In this document: piece after piece, positions 47,977 to 59,643 of the stretch
Layout of the letters: each line of letters begins with the position of its first letter
Numbering within the stretch: the first letter of the stretch is position 1
Source of the DNA: Burkholderia pyrrocinia
GTDB taxonomy: Bacteria; Pseudomonadota; Gammaproteobacteria; Burkholderiales; Burkholderiaceae
DNA length: 64,000 nt
Reading direction: 5' to 3'
Assembly: GCF_001028665.1 (NCBI RefSeq)
Contig: NZ_CP011503.1
Location: forward strand, 2,604,001-2,668,000
Made by a program: the position numbers and the translations under genes
The notes under the pieces: generated by a model
Seen by the model: the letters and a program-made list of their open reading frames with translations, nothing else
What the model was told of the DNA's origin: nothing
Databases searched by the model: none

Positions 47977-48142
47977 CGCGGAGCGGAGTGCCGGAAACGG
48001 GCTCCGGCCCTTGCCAGACAAGCGAAGCGCTATCGCGGCGGTTGTCAATGCTTATGGCGAGGGTGGTCGGACTGGATTAGAATGACCGAGGGGCGCCGCA
48101 AGGAAAATGTAGGCGCTCGTCTACGAGTGAAGGAGTGGTGCT

Positions 48143-50041
<1,899 letters not shown>

Positions 50042-50061
50042 CCTCCGCTTTAGCACCGTTC

Positions 50062-50094
50062 ACGGGCTGGTGTGGCTTCACACCGGCCCGTTTT
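50062..50094 (+). terminator. Rho-independent terminator after ftsH
   Basis: A 13-bp stem (ACGGGCTGGTGTG with CACACCGGCCCGT, one G-U pair), a four-base loop and four Ts. It lies only 24 bases before the folP start, so it may act as an attenuator between ftsH and folP. Confidence 0.7.
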
Positions 50095-50117
50095 GCATTC
50101 ATCCACGCCAGTCGCTC

Positions 50118-51011
50118 GTGTCAGATTTCGCTGTTTCTCCATCCATTCCCGCGCCGCTCCAGTGCGGCCGCTTCGCACTGACGTTCGAGCGCCCGCTCGT
50201 GATGGGCATTCTCAACGCCACGCCCGATTCGTTCTCCGACGGCGGCCGCTTCCTTGCGCGTGACGATGCGCTGCGCCAGGCCGAGCGGATGATCGCCGAA
50301 GGCGCGGACCTCCTCGATATCGGCGGCGAATCGACGCGCCCCGGCGCGCCGCCCGTGCCGCTCGACGAGGAGCTCGCGCGCGTGATTCCGCTCGTCGAGG
50401 CGCTGCGGCCGCTGAACGTGCCGCTGTCGATCGACACCTACAAGCCGGCCGTGATGCGGGCGGCACTGGCCGCCGGCGCGGACCTGATCAACGACATCTG
50501 GGGGTTCCGCCAGCCGGGCGCGATCGACGCGGTGCGCGACGGCAACTGCGGGCTGTGCGCGATGCACATGCTCGGCGAGCCGCAGACGATGCAGGTCGGC
50601 GAGCCCGACTACGACGACGTCGTGACCGACGTGCGCGAGTTTCTCGCCGCGCGCGCGCAGGCGCTGCGCGACGCGGGCGTTGCGCCGGAGCGGATCTGCG
50701 TGGATCCCGGCTTCGGGTTCGGCAAGGCGGTCGTCGAGGACAACTATGCGCTGCTGGCCGCGTTGCCGGACACGGCGCCCGCGCGGCCCGACGGGCGCGC
50801 TTATCCGATTCTCGCGGGCATGTCGCGCAAGTCGATGCTCGGCGCGGTGATCGGCGGCAAGCCGCCGATGGAGCGCGTCGCGGCGAGCGTGGCAGCCGCA
50901 TTGTGCGCGGTCGAGCGCGGTGCGGCGATCGTGCGCGTGCACGACGTCGCGGCGACGGTCGATGCACTGAAAGTCTGGAATGCCGTGCGCGAAGCCGCGC
51001 GGCAACGATAA
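50118..51011 (+). CDS. folP: Dihydropteroate synthase
   Basis: A 297-residue TIM-barrel enzyme of folate synthesis that joins p-aminobenzoate to the pterin pyrophosphate; the sulfonamide target. Pterin-site motifs are [31 protein letters not shown] and [14 protein letters not shown] and GMSRKSMLG follow. GTG at 50118 is chosen to keep the N-terminal strand; no good ribosome-binding site is seen, so translation may be weak. glmM starts 28 bp after its stop. Confidence 0.94.
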   Translation: MSDFAVSPSIPAPLQCGRFALTFERPLVMGILNATPDSFSDGGRFLARDDALRQAERMIAEGADLLDIGGESTRPGAPPVPLDEELARVIPLVEALRPLNVPLSIDTYKPAVMRAALAAGADLINDIWGFRQPGAIDAVRDGNCGLCAMHMLGEPQTMQVGEPDYDDVVTDVREFLAARAQALRDAGVAPERICVDPGFGFGKAVVEDNYALLAALPDTAPARPDGRAYPILAGMSRKSMLGAVIGGKPPMERVAASVAAALCAVERGAAIVRVHDVAATVDALKVWNAVREAARQR

Positions 51012-51039
51012 GTCAGAAGACGAAGGAGGAAGATTCGCT

Positions 51040-52395
51040 ATGGGACGTCGATATTTCGGCACGGACGGCATTCGCGGCACGGTGGGCGAGGCGCCCATCA
51101 CGCCGGATTTCGTATTGCGCCTCGGCTACGCGGCCGGCAAGGTGCTGGCCAGCTCGGCCGACGTCGCGACAGGCTCGCGTCCGACCGTGCTGATCGGCAA
51201 GGACACGCGCGTGTCGGGCTACATGCTCGAAGCCGCGCTCGAGGCCGGTTTCTCGGCGGCCGGTGTCGACGTGATGCTGGCCGGCCCGATGCCGACACCG
51301 GGCGTCGCGTATCTGACGCGCGCGCTGCGCCTGTCGGCCGGCGTCGTGATCAGCGCGTCGCACAACCCGTATCACGACAACGGGATCAAGTTCTTCTCCG
51401 CTGACGGCAACAAGCTGCCCGACGACACCGAAGCCGCGATCGAAGCGTGGCTCGACAAGCCGCTCGAATGCGCGTCGTCCGACGGCCTTGGCAAGGCGCG
51501 CCGACTCGACGACGCGGCCGGCCGCTATATCGAGTTCTGCAAGAGCACGTTCCCGGCCGCGTTCGACCTGCGCGGGCTGAAGCTCGTGATCGATTGCGCG
51601 CATGGCGCCGCGTACCAGATCGCACCGCACGTGTTCCACGAACTCGGCGCGGACGTGATTCCGATCGGCGTCGCGCCGAACGGCTTCAACATCAACGACG
51701 GCGTCGGCGCGACCGCGCCCGACGCATTGGTGCGCGCGGTGCGTGCGAACCACGCCGATCTCGGCATTGCGCTCGACGGCGATGCGGACCGCCTGCAGGT
51801 CGTCGATGCGGCCGGGCGCCTGTACAACGGCGACGAGCTCCTCTACGTGCTCGTGAAGGACCGGATCGCGACCGACGGCAAGGTCGAAGGCGCGGTCGGC
51901 ACGCTGATGACGAACCTCGCCGTCGAAGTCGCGCTGCAGCGCGAGGGCGTGAAGTTCGTCCGCGCAGCAGTCGGCGACCGCTACGTGCTCGAGCAGTTGC
52001 GCGAGCACGGCTGGCAGCTCGGCGCGGAAGGCTCGGGCCACATCCTGTCGCTCGACCGGCATTCGACCGGCGACGGCATCGTGTCGGCGCTGCTCGTGCT
52101 GGCCGCGCTGAAGCGCAGCGGCCGAACGCTCGCGCAGATGCTCGATGGCGTCACGCTGTTCCCGCAGAAGCTGATCAACGTGCGGATGAAGCCGGGCGCC
52201 GACTGGAAGGGCAGCACGTCGATTCGCGCCGCGATCGACGCAGCCGAAGCCGCGCTCGCCGGCAGCGGCCGCGTGCTGATCCGCGCATCGGGCACCGAGC
52301 CCGTGCTGCGCGTGATGGTCGAAGCGGAGCAGGCGGCCGATGCGGTCCGCCATGCGGAGACGATTGCCGACGCGGTGCGCGCGGCGACGACCTGA
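51040..52395 (+). CDS. glmM: Phosphoglucosamine mutase
   Basis: A 451-residue enzyme converting glucosamine-6-phosphate to glucosamine-1-phosphate for peptidoglycan and LPS. The phosphorylated serine is Ser107 in [19 protein letters not shown] near the start, the metal-binding ALDGDADR loop and [12 protein letters not shown] near the end are all intact. The ATG at 51040 follows AAGGAGGAA. It is in the folP-glmM order common to many proteobacteria. Confidence 0.96.
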   Translation: MGRRYFGTDGIRGTVGEAPITPDFVLRLGYAAGKVLASSADVATGSRPTVLIGKDTRVSGYMLEAALEAGFSAAGVDVMLAGPMPTPGVAYLTRALRLSAGVVISASHNPYHDNGIKFFSADGNKLPDDTEAAIEAWLDKPLECASSDGLGKARRLDDAAGRYIEFCKSTFPAAFDLRGLKLVIDCAHGAAYQIAPHVFHELGADVIPIGVAPNGFNINDGVGATAPDALVRAVRANHADLGIALDGDADRLQVVDAAGRLYNGDELLYVLVKDRIATDGKVEGAVGTLMTNLAVEVALQREGVKFVRAAVGDRYVLEQLREHGWQLGAEGSGHILSLDRHSTGDGIVSALLVLAALKRSGRTLAQMLDGVTLFPQKLINVRMKPGADWKGSTSIRAAIDAAEAALAGSGRVLIRASGTEPVLRVMVEAEQAADAVRHAETIADAVRAATT

Positions 52396-52754
52396 CGCAC
52401 GGTATCGGCGCGGGGCGGTCCTGCCGCCCGCGCGCCGGCTCTCCGGTGAATCGGCATGCGGCGCCTTCGGGGCGCCGCAATTTCGTCAGACGCAAAGGTT
52501 TGCGATACCTATAGTGTGTCGTCTCGACCAACGCATCGCCTGATCGACGATTTCTTCCGACCCCTGATATTGCGCCCATCGCGGGCAGGGGCTTCCCGTA
52601 CCGTAGACGCTGCGCTACGATCGGCCGGCGCACCCGAAAACGGGTGTCTGCCCCGTCCTCGCCAGACCGGCAATTCTTGCCGCCATCGCCGTTCCGGTGC
52701 CGCCCAGGCGCCGCCCGCGTCGCACCCAATACTCCCTTTCAACCAGTCATGTTA
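52396..52754. other. Intergenic region between glmM and the Pho promoter
   Basis: Most of a 454-bp gap. It holds a weak terminator-like hairpin at 52458-52483 (GCGGCGCC-TTCG-GGGCGCCGC then AATTT) and a CACCCG-AAAA-CGGGTG mini-hairpin at 52631-52646. One plus-strand frame of about 116 residues in the gap has no ribosome-binding site or family resemblance, and I do not call it. Confidence 0.5.
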
Positions 52755-52809
52755 CTGTCACGCCAGTTTCATCGATTGTCACATTACCGTCATGAGGAGC
52801 CCCTAACCT
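52755..52809 (+). promoter_or_regulatory. Tandem Pho box and promoter of pstS
   Basis: Four PhoB half-sites, CTGTCA (52755), GTTTCA (52766), TTGTCA (52776) and CCGTCA (52787), are spaced 11, 10 and 11 bp, one helical turn each. A TAACCT -10 (52804-52809) lies 11 bp after the last, the spacing of PhoB-activated promoters, which lack a -35. The PhoB encoded at 57475 is the expected activator. Confidence 0.8.
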
Positions 52810-52849
52810 TCGCGGTGCCGTAGTCATCCGCTCACACACTGGAGGTCTC

Positions 52850-53884
52850 ATGAAATTGATGCAAACCGCGATTGCCGGCCTGGCTGGCGCGCTTTTCGCC
52901 GTTGCTGCGCAAGCTGCCGACATCACGGGCGCAGGCAGCACGTTCGCGATGCCGATCTATACGAAATGGGCTGCCGACTACCAGCAGTCCGGCGGCTCGA
53001 AGGTCAACTACCAGGGTATCGGTTCGTCGGGCGGCCTGAAGCAGATCGTCGCGAAGACGGTCGATTTTGCCGGTTCGGACGCGCCGCTGAAGGATGACGA
53101 ACTCGCGAAGGAAGGCCTGTTCCAGTTCCCGACGGTGGTCGGCGGCGTGGTGCCGGTCGTCAACGTCCCGGGTGTGAAGGCCGGTGAACTGACGCTGTCG
53201 GGCCCGGTGCTCGGCGACATCTACCTCGGCAAGATCAAGAAGTGGAACGACCCGGCGATCGCCGCGCTGAACCCGAAGGTCAAGCTGCCGGATACGGACA
53301 TCGCCGTGGTTCGCCGCGCCGATGGCTCGGGCACGAGCTTCATCTGGACGAACTACCTGTCGAAGGTCAACGACGAGTGGAAGTCGAAGATCGGCGAAGG
53401 CACGACGGTCAACTGGCCGACGGGCACGGGCGGCAAGGGCAACGACGGCGTCGCGGCCTTCGTGCAGCGCCTGCCGGGCGCGATCGGCTACGTCGAGTGG
53501 GCGTACGCGAAGAAGAACAACATGACCTACACCGCGCTGAAGAACTCGACGGGCACGGTGGTCGAGCCGAAGACGGAAACGTTCAAGGCCGCTGCCGCCG
53601 GCGCGAACTGGTCGAAGTCGTTCTACCAGATCCTGACGAACCAGCCGGGCAAGGAAGCATGGCCGGTCGTCGGCGCGACGTTCGTGCTGCTGCACGCGAA
53701 GCAGGAGAAGCCGGAACAGGGCGCGGAAACGCTGAAGTTCTTCAGCTGGGCGTTCAAGAACGGCGAGAAGGCAGCCGACAGCCTCGACTACATCTCGCTG
53801 CCGGCGACGGTCGAGACGGAAATCCGCAAGCAGTGGAAGGCGAAGGTGACGGACGCATCGGGCAAGCCGGTCGCCGCCGAGTAA
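52850..53884 (+). CDS. pstS: Phosphate ABC transporter substrate-binding protein PstS
   Basis: A 344-residue periplasmic phosphate-binding protein. The signal peptide ends in AVAAQA, and the mature chain begins [18 protein letters not shown]. Phosphate-binding motifs are GAGSTF, GIGSSGG and RADGSGTSF. The ATG follows CTGGAGG. It is the first gene of the pst-pho operon, immediately after the tandem Pho box. Hairpins follow it before pstC. Confidence 0.96.
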   Translation: MKLMQTAIAGLAGALFAVAAQAADITGAGSTFAMPIYTKWAADYQQSGGSKVNYQGIGSSGGLKQIVAKTVDFAGSDAPLKDDELAKEGLFQFPTVVGGVVPVVNVPGVKAGELTLSGPVLGDIYLGKIKKWNDPAIAALNPKVKLPDTDIAVVRRADGSGTSFIWTNYLSKVNDEWKSKIGEGTTVNWPTGTGGKGNDGVAAFVQRLPGAIGYVEWAYAKKNNMTYTALKNSTGTVVEPKTETFKAAAAGANWSKSFYQILTNQPGKEAWPVVGATFVLLHAKQEKPEQGAETLKFFSWAFKNGEKAADSLDYISLPATVETEIRKQWKAKVTDASGKPVAAE

Positions 53885-53898
53885 GCATTGCAGCGGTT

Positions 53899-53960
53899 CA
53901 CTGCCCGGCCGCGCCGGTCGGGCAGTGTGTGCGGTAAAGCCGGGCGTTACGGCGCCCGGC
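53899..53960 (+). repeat. Two hairpins between pstS and pstC
   Basis: CACTGCCCG/CGGGCAGTG (53899-53927, 9 bp) and GCCGGGCG/CGCCCGGC (53939-53960, 8 bp) lie in the 94-bp gap. Neither has a T-run. They may protect the pstS message or slow polymerase, giving more PstS than PstC. Confidence 0.65.
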
Positions 53961-53978
53961 ACTCAAAAGCAGGCACCC

Positions 53979-54965
53979 ATGTCTGATATTTCCTATACGT
54001 CCTCACGGTCCGCCGACGGTTCATCGCAACGCGCGCCGAGCCGTCTCGGGGACGTTGTGTTCGGCGGCCTCGCACGGCTTGCCGCGATCGTGACCCTGCT
54101 GCTGCTGGGCGGGATCATCGTTTCCCTGATCGTTGCGTCGTTGCCGACCATCCAGAAGTTCGGCCTCGGCTTCCTGTGGCAATCCGAGTGGGATCCCAAC
54201 TCGGACATCTACGGCGCACTCGTGCCGATCTACGGCACGATCGTGACGTCGGTCATTGCGCTCGTCATCGCGGTGCCCGTCAGTTTCGGCATCGCACTGT
54301 TCCTCACCGAACTGTCGCCCGTGTGGCTGCGCCGTCCGCTCGGCATCGCGATCGAGCTGCTCGCCGCGATTCCGTCGATCGTGTACGGCATGTGGGGGCT
54401 GCTCGTGTTCGCGCCGATCTTCGCCGAATACTTCCAGAAGCCGCTCGGCCGCCTGCTCAAGGACGTGTGGGTGCTCGGGCCGCTGACGTCCGGCGCGCCG
54501 ATCGGCATCGGCATCCTCGCGGCCGGCGTGATTCTCGCGATCATGATCATCCCGTACATCGCGTCGGTCATGCGCGACGTGTTCGAGGTCACGCCCGTGC
54601 TGCTGAAGGAGTCGGCATACGGGATCGGCTGCACGACCTGGGAAGTGATGTGGAAGGTCGTGCTGCCCTATACGAAGACCGGCGTGATCGGCGGCGTGAT
54701 GCTCGGCCTCGGCCGCGCACTCGGCGAAACGATGGCCGTGACGTTCGTGATCGGCAATACGAACCTGCTCGACAGCGTGTCGCTGTTTGCGCCGGGCAAC
54801 AGCATCACGTCGGCGCTCGCGAACGAATTCGCGGAAGCGCAACCGGGTCTGCACACGTCGGCGCTGATGGAACTGGGCCTGATCCTGTTCGTGATCACGT
54901 TCATCGTGCTGTCCATCTCCAAACTGCTGCTGCTTCGTCTCGAGAAGGGAGAGGGCAAGAAATGA
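53979..54965 (+). CDS. pstC: Phosphate ABC transporter permease PstC
   Basis: A 328-residue inner-membrane permease with about six helices. A BPD-type loop ([29 protein letters not shown]) that docks to PstB is near residue 210. It pairs with PstA to form the channel. The ATG at 53979 is preceded by a weak purine stretch, and the stop overlaps the pstA start (ATGA). Confidence 0.94.
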   Translation: MSDISYTSSRSADGSSQRAPSRLGDVVFGGLARLAAIVTLLLLGGIIVSLIVASLPTIQKFGLGFLWQSEWDPNSDIYGALVPIYGTIVTSVIALVIAVPVSFGIALFLTELSPVWLRRPLGIAIELLAAIPSIVYGMWGLLVFAPIFAEYFQKPLGRLLKDVWVLGPLTSGAPIGIGILAAGVILAIMIIPYIASVMRDVFEVTPVLLKESAYGIGCTTWEVMWKVVLPYTKTGVIGGVMLGLGRALGETMAVTFVIGNTNLLDSVSLFAPGNSITSALANEFAEAQPGLHTSALMELGLILFVITFIVLSISKLLLLRLEKGEGKK

Positions 54966-55855
54966 GCGAGCCCATCATGAATTTCCCGGGGCCGGACGGC
55001 GCCGTGCTCGAAGCGATGCGCGAGCGCCTGCAGCGCAAGCGCAAGGTCGTCAACGCGATCGCGCTCGCCGCATCGCTCGGCGCAATGGCGTTCGGCCTGC
55101 TGTGGCTCGTGTGGATCCTGTACACGACGCTGCACCTCGGTATCGGCGGCCTGTCGCTGCAGCTGTTCACCGAATCGACGCCGGCACCGAACACCGAAGG
55201 CGGCGGTCTCGCGAACGCGATCGTCGGCAGCCTGCTGCTATGCGGTTTCGGCACGCTGGTCGGCACGCCGATCGGCATCCTCGCGGGCGTCTATCTCGCC
55301 GAGTACGGGCAGAAGAACCTGCTGGCGAGCACGATCCGCTTCATCAACGACATCCTGCTGTCGGCGCCGTCGATCGTCATCGGCCTGTTCGTGTACGCGC
55401 TCGTCGTCGCGAAGTCGGGGCGCTTCTCGGGCTGGGCCGGCGTGATCGCGCTCGCGCTGCTGCAGATTCCGATCGTGATCCGCACGACCGAGAACATGCT
55501 GAAGCTCGTGCCGAACGCGCTGCGCGAAGCAGCCTTCGCGCTCGGCACGCCGAAGTGGCGAATGGTGCTGAAGATCACGCTGCGCGCATCGGTGGGCGGC
55601 ATCATCACGGGCGTGCTGCTGGCGATCGCGCGGATTGCCGGCGAAACGGCGCCGCTGCTGTTCACCGCGCTGTCGAACCAGTTTTTCTCGTGGGACATGA
55701 GCCAGCCGATGGCGAACCTGCCCGTGACGATCTACAAGTTCGCGATGAGCCCGTTCGCGGAATGGCAGTCGCTCGCATGGGCGGGCGTGTTCCTGATTAC
55801 GCTCGGGGTGCTCGGACTCAACATCCTGGCGCGCTCGGTCTTCTCGAAAAAGTAA
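54962..55855 (+). CDS. pstA: Phosphate ABC transporter permease PstA
   Basis: A 297-residue permease with six predicted helices; [30 protein letters not shown] is its PstB-docking loop. Its start overlaps the pstC stop by four bases, implying translational coupling, and it ends 15 bp before pstB. Location and length match the family. Confidence 0.94.
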   Translation: MSEPIMNFPGPDGAVLEAMRERLQRKRKVVNAIALAASLGAMAFGLLWLVWILYTTLHLGIGGLSLQLFTESTPAPNTEGGGLANAIVGSLLLCGFGTLVGTPIGILAGVYLAEYGQKNLLASTIRFINDILLSAPSIVIGLFVYALVVAKSGRFSGWAGVIALALLQIPIVIRTTENMLKLVPNALREAAFALGTPKWRMVLKITLRASVGGIITGVLLAIARIAGETAPLLFTALSNQFFSWDMSQPMANLPVTIYKFAMSPFAEWQSLAWAGVFLITLGVLGLNILARSVFSKK

Positions 55856-55870
55856 CGGCGGAGCAATCCG

Positions 55871-56719
55871 ATGAATATGGCAGAGAGCCACCTGAATCCC
55901 GTCGAGCGCACCGCAGCGCCCGTCGGCACGCACGACGCGGCGAACGATCGCCCGCTCGCGCCGCTGAACGCGAAGATCGAGGTCAACAACCTCAACTTCT
56001 TCTACAACAAGTTCCATGCGCTGAAGAACATCAACCTGCGCATTCCCGAAGGGAAGGTGACGGCGTTCATCGGCCCGTCGGGTTGCGGCAAGTCGACGCT
56101 GCTGCGCACGTTCAACAAGATGTTCGCGCTCTATCCGGAGCAGCGCGCCGAAGGCGAAATCCTGATGGACGGCGAGAACCTGCTGACGACGAAGCGCGAC
56201 ATCTCGCTGCTGCGCGCGCGCATCGGCATGGTGTTCCAGAAGCCGACCCCGTTCCCGATGTCGATCTACGACAACATCGCGTTCGGCGTGAAGATGTTCG
56301 AAAAGCTCACGCGCTCGGAAATGGACGACCGCGTCGAGTGGGCGCTCACGAAGGCCGCGCTGTGGAACGAAGTGAAGGACAAGCTGGGCCAGAGCGGCTA
56401 CGGCCTCTCGGGCGGCCAGCAGCAGCGTCTGTGCATCGCGCGCGGCATCGCGATCCGTCCGGAAGTGCTGCTGCTCGACGAACCGTGCTCGGCGCTCGAC
56501 CCGATCTCGACGGGCCGCATCGAGGAACTGATCGCTGAGCTGAAGAGCGACTACACGGTCGTGATCGTCACGCACAACATGCAGCAGGCCGCACGCTGCT
56601 CGGATTACACGGCCTACATGTACCTGGGCGAGCTGATCGAGTTCGGCGAAACCGAAAAGATCTTCATCAAGCCGGTGCGCAAGGAAACGGAAGACTACAT
56701 CACCGGCCGTTTCGGCTGA
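55871..56719 (+). CDS. pstB: Phosphate ABC transporter ATP-binding protein PstB
   Basis: A 282-residue ATPase with an N-terminal extension of about 35 residues, Walker A GPSGCGKS at about 75-82, Q-loop [16 protein letters not shown], signature LSGGQQQR and Walker [13 protein letters not shown]. It drives phosphate import through PstCA. The longer N-terminus is not catalytic. phoU follows 18 bp later. Confidence 0.96.
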   Translation: MNMAESHLNPVERTAAPVGTHDAANDRPLAPLNAKIEVNNLNFFYNKFHALKNINLRIPEGKVTAFIGPSGCGKSTLLRTFNKMFALYPEQRAEGEILMDGENLLTTKRDISLLRARIGMVFQKPTPFPMSIYDNIAFGVKMFEKLTRSEMDDRVEWALTKAALWNEVKDKLGQSGYGLSGGQQQRLCIARGIAIRPEVLLLDEPCSALDPISTGRIEELIAELKSDYTVVIVTHNMQQAARCSDYTAYMYLGELIEFGETEKIFIKPVRKETEDYITGRFG

Positions 56720-56737
56720 TGACGGAGAACAACAGCC

Positions 56738-57442
56738 ATGTCGGATAAACATCTGTCGAGCCAGTTCGACGCGGACCTGAATGCCGTGTCGTCGAAAGTG
56801 CTGGAAATGGGCGGGCTCGTCGAGTCGCAGATCGTCGGCGCGATGCACGCACTCAACGAATTCGATCGCGAAGCGGCCGAGAAGGTGATCACGGCCGAGG
56901 AAACGCTGAACGCGATGGAAGTCGACATCGACCAGGAATGCGGCAACATCATCGCGCGGAGGCAGCCTGCCGCGCGCGACCTGCGTCTTTTGATGTCGAT
57001 TTCGAAAACGATTACGAACCTCGAACGCGCCGGCGACGAAGCCGAGAAGATCGCGAAGCGCGTGCGTCGCCTGGTCGACGAACCGGCCGCGCGCACGGTC
57101 AACATCGCCGAGATCAAGGTGTCGGGCGAGATGGCCGTGACGATCCTGCGCCGCGCGCTCGACGCGTTTGCGCGCCTCGACACGGTGGCCGCCGCGCAGA
57201 TCGTCAAGGACGACAAAGAGATCGACCTGGAATTCCGCGCATTCGTGCGCAAGCTCGTGTCGTACATGCAGGAAGATCCGCGCACGATCTCGGTCGGCCT
57301 CGAATACCTGTTCATCGCGAAGGCGATCGAACGGATCGGCGACCACGCGAAGAACATCGCCGAATTCATCATCTACATCGTGAAGGGCACGGACGTCCGG
57401 CACCAGCCGCGCGACACGCTCGATCGCGAAGCCAACAGTTAA
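56738..57442 (+). CDS. phoU: Phosphate signalling regulator PhoU
   Basis: A 234-residue two-bundle helical protein with two PhoU repeats (each about 100 residues with the EEADRIDxEI-like metal-binding motif, here EVDIDQECGNIIARRQP and KEIDLEFRAFVRKL). It couples the Pst transporter to the PhoR kinase, repressing the regulon when phosphate is plentiful. phoB begins 32 bp after it. Confidence 0.95.
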   Translation: MSDKHLSSQFDADLNAVSSKVLEMGGLVESQIVGAMHALNEFDREAAEKVITAEETLNAMEVDIDQECGNIIARRQPAARDLRLLMSISKTITNLERAGDEAEKIAKRVRRLVDEPAARTVNIAEIKVSGEMAVTILRRALDAFARLDTVAAAQIVKDDKEIDLEFRAFVRKLVSYMQEDPRTISVGLEYLFIAKAIERIGDHAKNIAEFIIYIVKGTDVRHQPRDTLDREANS

Positions 57443-57474
57443 CGCCACCACGTACAGGAAGAAAAGAGGTGCCG

Positions 57475-58176
57475 ATGCCCAGCAACATTCTCGTCGTTGA
57501 AGATGAGCCCGCGATTTCCGAACTGATCTCGGTGAATCTCCAGCACGCCGGTCACTGCCCGATCCGTGCGTACAACGCCGAACAGGCGCAGAACCTGATC
57601 AGCGACGTGCTGCCCGATCTCGTGCTGCTCGACTGGATGCTGCCGGGCAAGTCCGGTATCGCGTTCGCGCGCGACCTGCGCAACAACGAACGGACCAAAC
57701 ACATCCCGATCATCATGCTGACCGCGCGCGGCGACGAGCAGGACAAGGTGCTCGGCCTCGAGATCGGCGCGGACGACTACGTGACGAAGCCGTTCTCGCC
57801 GAAGGAACTGATGGCGCGCATCAAGGCCGTGCTGCGCCGTCGCGCGCCGCAGTTGACCGAGGACGTCGTGTCGATCAACGGGCTGCGTCTCGACCCGGCC
57901 ACGCATCGCGTCGCCGCGCATGCGGAAGGCAGCGAGATCAAGCTCGATCTCGGCCCGACCGAATTCCGCCTGCTGCATTTCTTCATGACGCATCCGGAGC
58001 GCGTGCACAGCCGCACGCAACTGCTCGACCAGGTGTGGGGCGACCACGTGTTCGTCGAAGAGCGAACCGTCGACGTGCACATCAAACGATTGCGCGCGGC
58101 CTTGAAACCGGCCGGCTGCGATGCGATGATCGAGACCGTGCGCGGCAGCGGCTACCGGCTCGCCAAGCACGCGTAA
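57475..58176 (+). CDS. phoB: Phosphate response regulator PhoB
   Basis: A 233-residue response regulator with an N-terminal receiver (phospho-acceptor Asp53 in LLDWMLPG, Asp10-Glu11 pocket, Lys in DDYVTKPFS) and a C-terminal winged-helix domain (about 130-230; QLLDQVWGDHVFVEERTVDVHIKRLR). It binds the Pho boxes before pstS and probably ppk. The ATG at 57475 follows a weak purine stretch (AAGAGG). Confidence 0.96.
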   Translation: MPSNILVVEDEPAISELISVNLQHAGHCPIRAYNAEQAQNLISDVLPDLVLLDWMLPGKSGIAFARDLRNNERTKHIPIIMLTARGDEQDKVLGLEIGADDYVTKPFSPKELMARIKAVLRRRAPQLTEDVVSINGLRLDPATHRVAAHAEGSEIKLDLGPTEFRLLHFFMTHPERVHSRTQLLDQVWGDHVFVEERTVDVHIKRLRAALKPAGCDAMIETVRGSGYRLAKHA

Positions 58177-58186
58177 CGTATCCGGA

Positions 58187-58207
58187 CATGCCGTGTGCCA
58201 CGGCATG
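58187..58207 (+). repeat. Perfect 9-bp hairpin between phoB and phoR
   Basis: CATGCCGTG and CACGGCATG with a three-base loop fill much of the 57-bp gap. No T-run follows. It may stop part of the transcript or stabilise the phoB message, keeping PhoR low relative to PhoB. Confidence 0.6.
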
Positions 58208-58233
58208 CCGCTCATTCTTTCGGGCGCTGAATC

Positions 58234-59553
58234 ATGAACATCATCTGGGCGCGCTTTCTGGTGTCGCTCGTGCTGCTCGTGCTGATCGGCGTATTGGTCG
58301 GCGTCTTCGCCGGCCCGACCGCGGGCCTCGTGTTCGTGGCCGTGATGCTGATCGCACAGGGTTTTTTCAGTACCTTCCATACGCAGCGTCTGTGGCGGCT
58401 GCTCGATGCGCCCGTCTACGGTGAAGTGCCGAGCGCGCCGGGCATCTGGGGCGAGATCTACTACCGGCTGCACAAGCTCGCGAAGCAGTGGCATGCGCAG
58501 GTGCGGCAGGTCGAACAGCAGCATTCGCGTTTCATCCAGGCGATCCAGGCCTCGCCGAACGGCGTCGCGATGCTCGACGACCACGACCAGATCGAGTGGT
58601 GCAACGAGATTGCGGAGGTTCATTTCGGCCTCGATGCGAAGCGCGACCTGCGCCAGCACATCACGAACCTGGTGCGCCATCCCGAATTCGTCCGCTACCT
58701 GAATGCGCAGCATTACGACGAGACGCTCGTGATGCGCGGCATGGGCGGCTCGCGGCAGAACGTGCTGGCCGTGCAGGTGTTTCCGTACGGCGAGAACCGC
58801 AAGCTGCTGCTGACACAGGACATCACCGAGCTCGAGCGTACCGATGCGATGCGGCGCGACTTCGTCGCGAACGTGTCGCATGAATTGAAGACGCCGCTCA
58901 CCGTGCTGTCGGGCTTCCTCGAGACGATGCGCGAGCTGCCGCTGAACGAGGAAGACCGCGCGCGCTATCTCGACATGATGGAGCAGCAGGCATCGCGGAT
59001 GCGGCACATCGTGACCGACCTGCTGGTGCTCGCGAAGCTGGAGGGCGAGAGCAAGCCCCCGGCCGATCGCGCGATCGACATGCGAGCCGTGTTCGACCAT
59101 CTGAGGGAGGATGCGCAGACGCTGTCGAACGGGCATCACGACATCGCGTTCTCGATCGACGAGACGCTCGGCGTCACGGGCGCGCAGACGGAGTTGTTCA
59201 GCGCGTTCGCGAATCTCGTCACGAACGCGATCCGCTATACGCCGGACGGCGGCAAGATCGTCGTGACGTGGCGCCGCGAAGGCGCGCAGGGCGTGTTTTC
59301 CGTCACGGACAGCGGCTTCGGCATTCCGGCCGCCGACCTGCCGCGGCTGACCGAGCGCTTCTATCGCGTCGACCGCAGCCGCTCGCGCGATACGGGCGGC
59401 ACGGGGCTCGGGCTCGCGATCGTCAAGCACGTGCTGCAGCGGCACGACGCGCACCTGTACGTGCAGAGCGAGGAAGGGCGCGGCAGCACGTTCACCGCGC
59501 GGTTCCCGGGCTCGCGCATCATCGCGATCCGGCCGGCCACGTACGAGGCATGA
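58234..59553 (+). CDS. phoR: Phosphate-regulon sensor histidine kinase PhoR
   Basis: A 439-residue membrane kinase with two N-terminal helices (about 6-45), no large periplasmic domain, a PAS domain (about 95-200), the phospho-accepting His216 in FVANVSHELKTPLT, and the ATP-binding N, G1 and G2 boxes (NLVTNAIRYTPDGGK, DSGFGI, GTGLGLAIVKHV). It phosphorylates PhoB when the Pst system reports low phosphate. It ends the operon, followed by a palindromic terminator. Confidence 0.95.
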   Translation: MNIIWARFLVSLVLLVLIGVLVGVFAGPTAGLVFVAVMLIAQGFFSTFHTQRLWRLLDAPVYGEVPSAPGIWGEIYYRLHKLAKQWHAQVRQVEQQHSRFIQAIQASPNGVAMLDDHDQIEWCNEIAEVHFGLDAKRDLRQHITNLVRHPEFVRYLNAQHYDETLVMRGMGGSRQNVLAVQVFPYGENRKLLLTQDITELERTDAMRRDFVANVSHELKTPLTVLSGFLETMRELPLNEEDRARYLDMMEQQASRMRHIVTDLLVLAKLEGESKPPADRAIDMRAVFDHLREDAQTLSNGHHDIAFSIDETLGVTGAQTELFSAFANLVTNAIRYTPDGGKIVVTWRREGAQGVFSVTDSGFGIPAADLPRLTERFYRVDRSRSRDTGGTGLGLAIVKHVLQRHDAHLYVQSEEGRGSTFTARFPGSRIIAIRPATYEA

Positions 59554-59569
59554 TCGCGTAACGGTCACG

Positions 59570-59611
59570 GGCCAATAAAAAACGCAGCCGGGGCTGCGTT
59601 TTTTATTGGCC
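59570..59611. terminator. Perfect 20-bp bidirectional terminator between phoR and ppk
   Basis: GGCCAATAAAAAACGCAGCC (59570-59589) and its exact reverse complement (59592-59611) flank two bases. The GC core gives the stem, and the outer A/T tracts supply six Ts on either strand, so it can stop both convergent genes. Confidence 0.9.
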
Positions 59612-59643
59612 GTGCGGCGCGCGATCGGCGCCGCGCCGCAGGC

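Noticed and set aside
52456..52806. Plus-strand frame of 116 residues between glmM and pstS
   Set aside because: No ribosome-binding site, no domain, and it runs through the Pho box.
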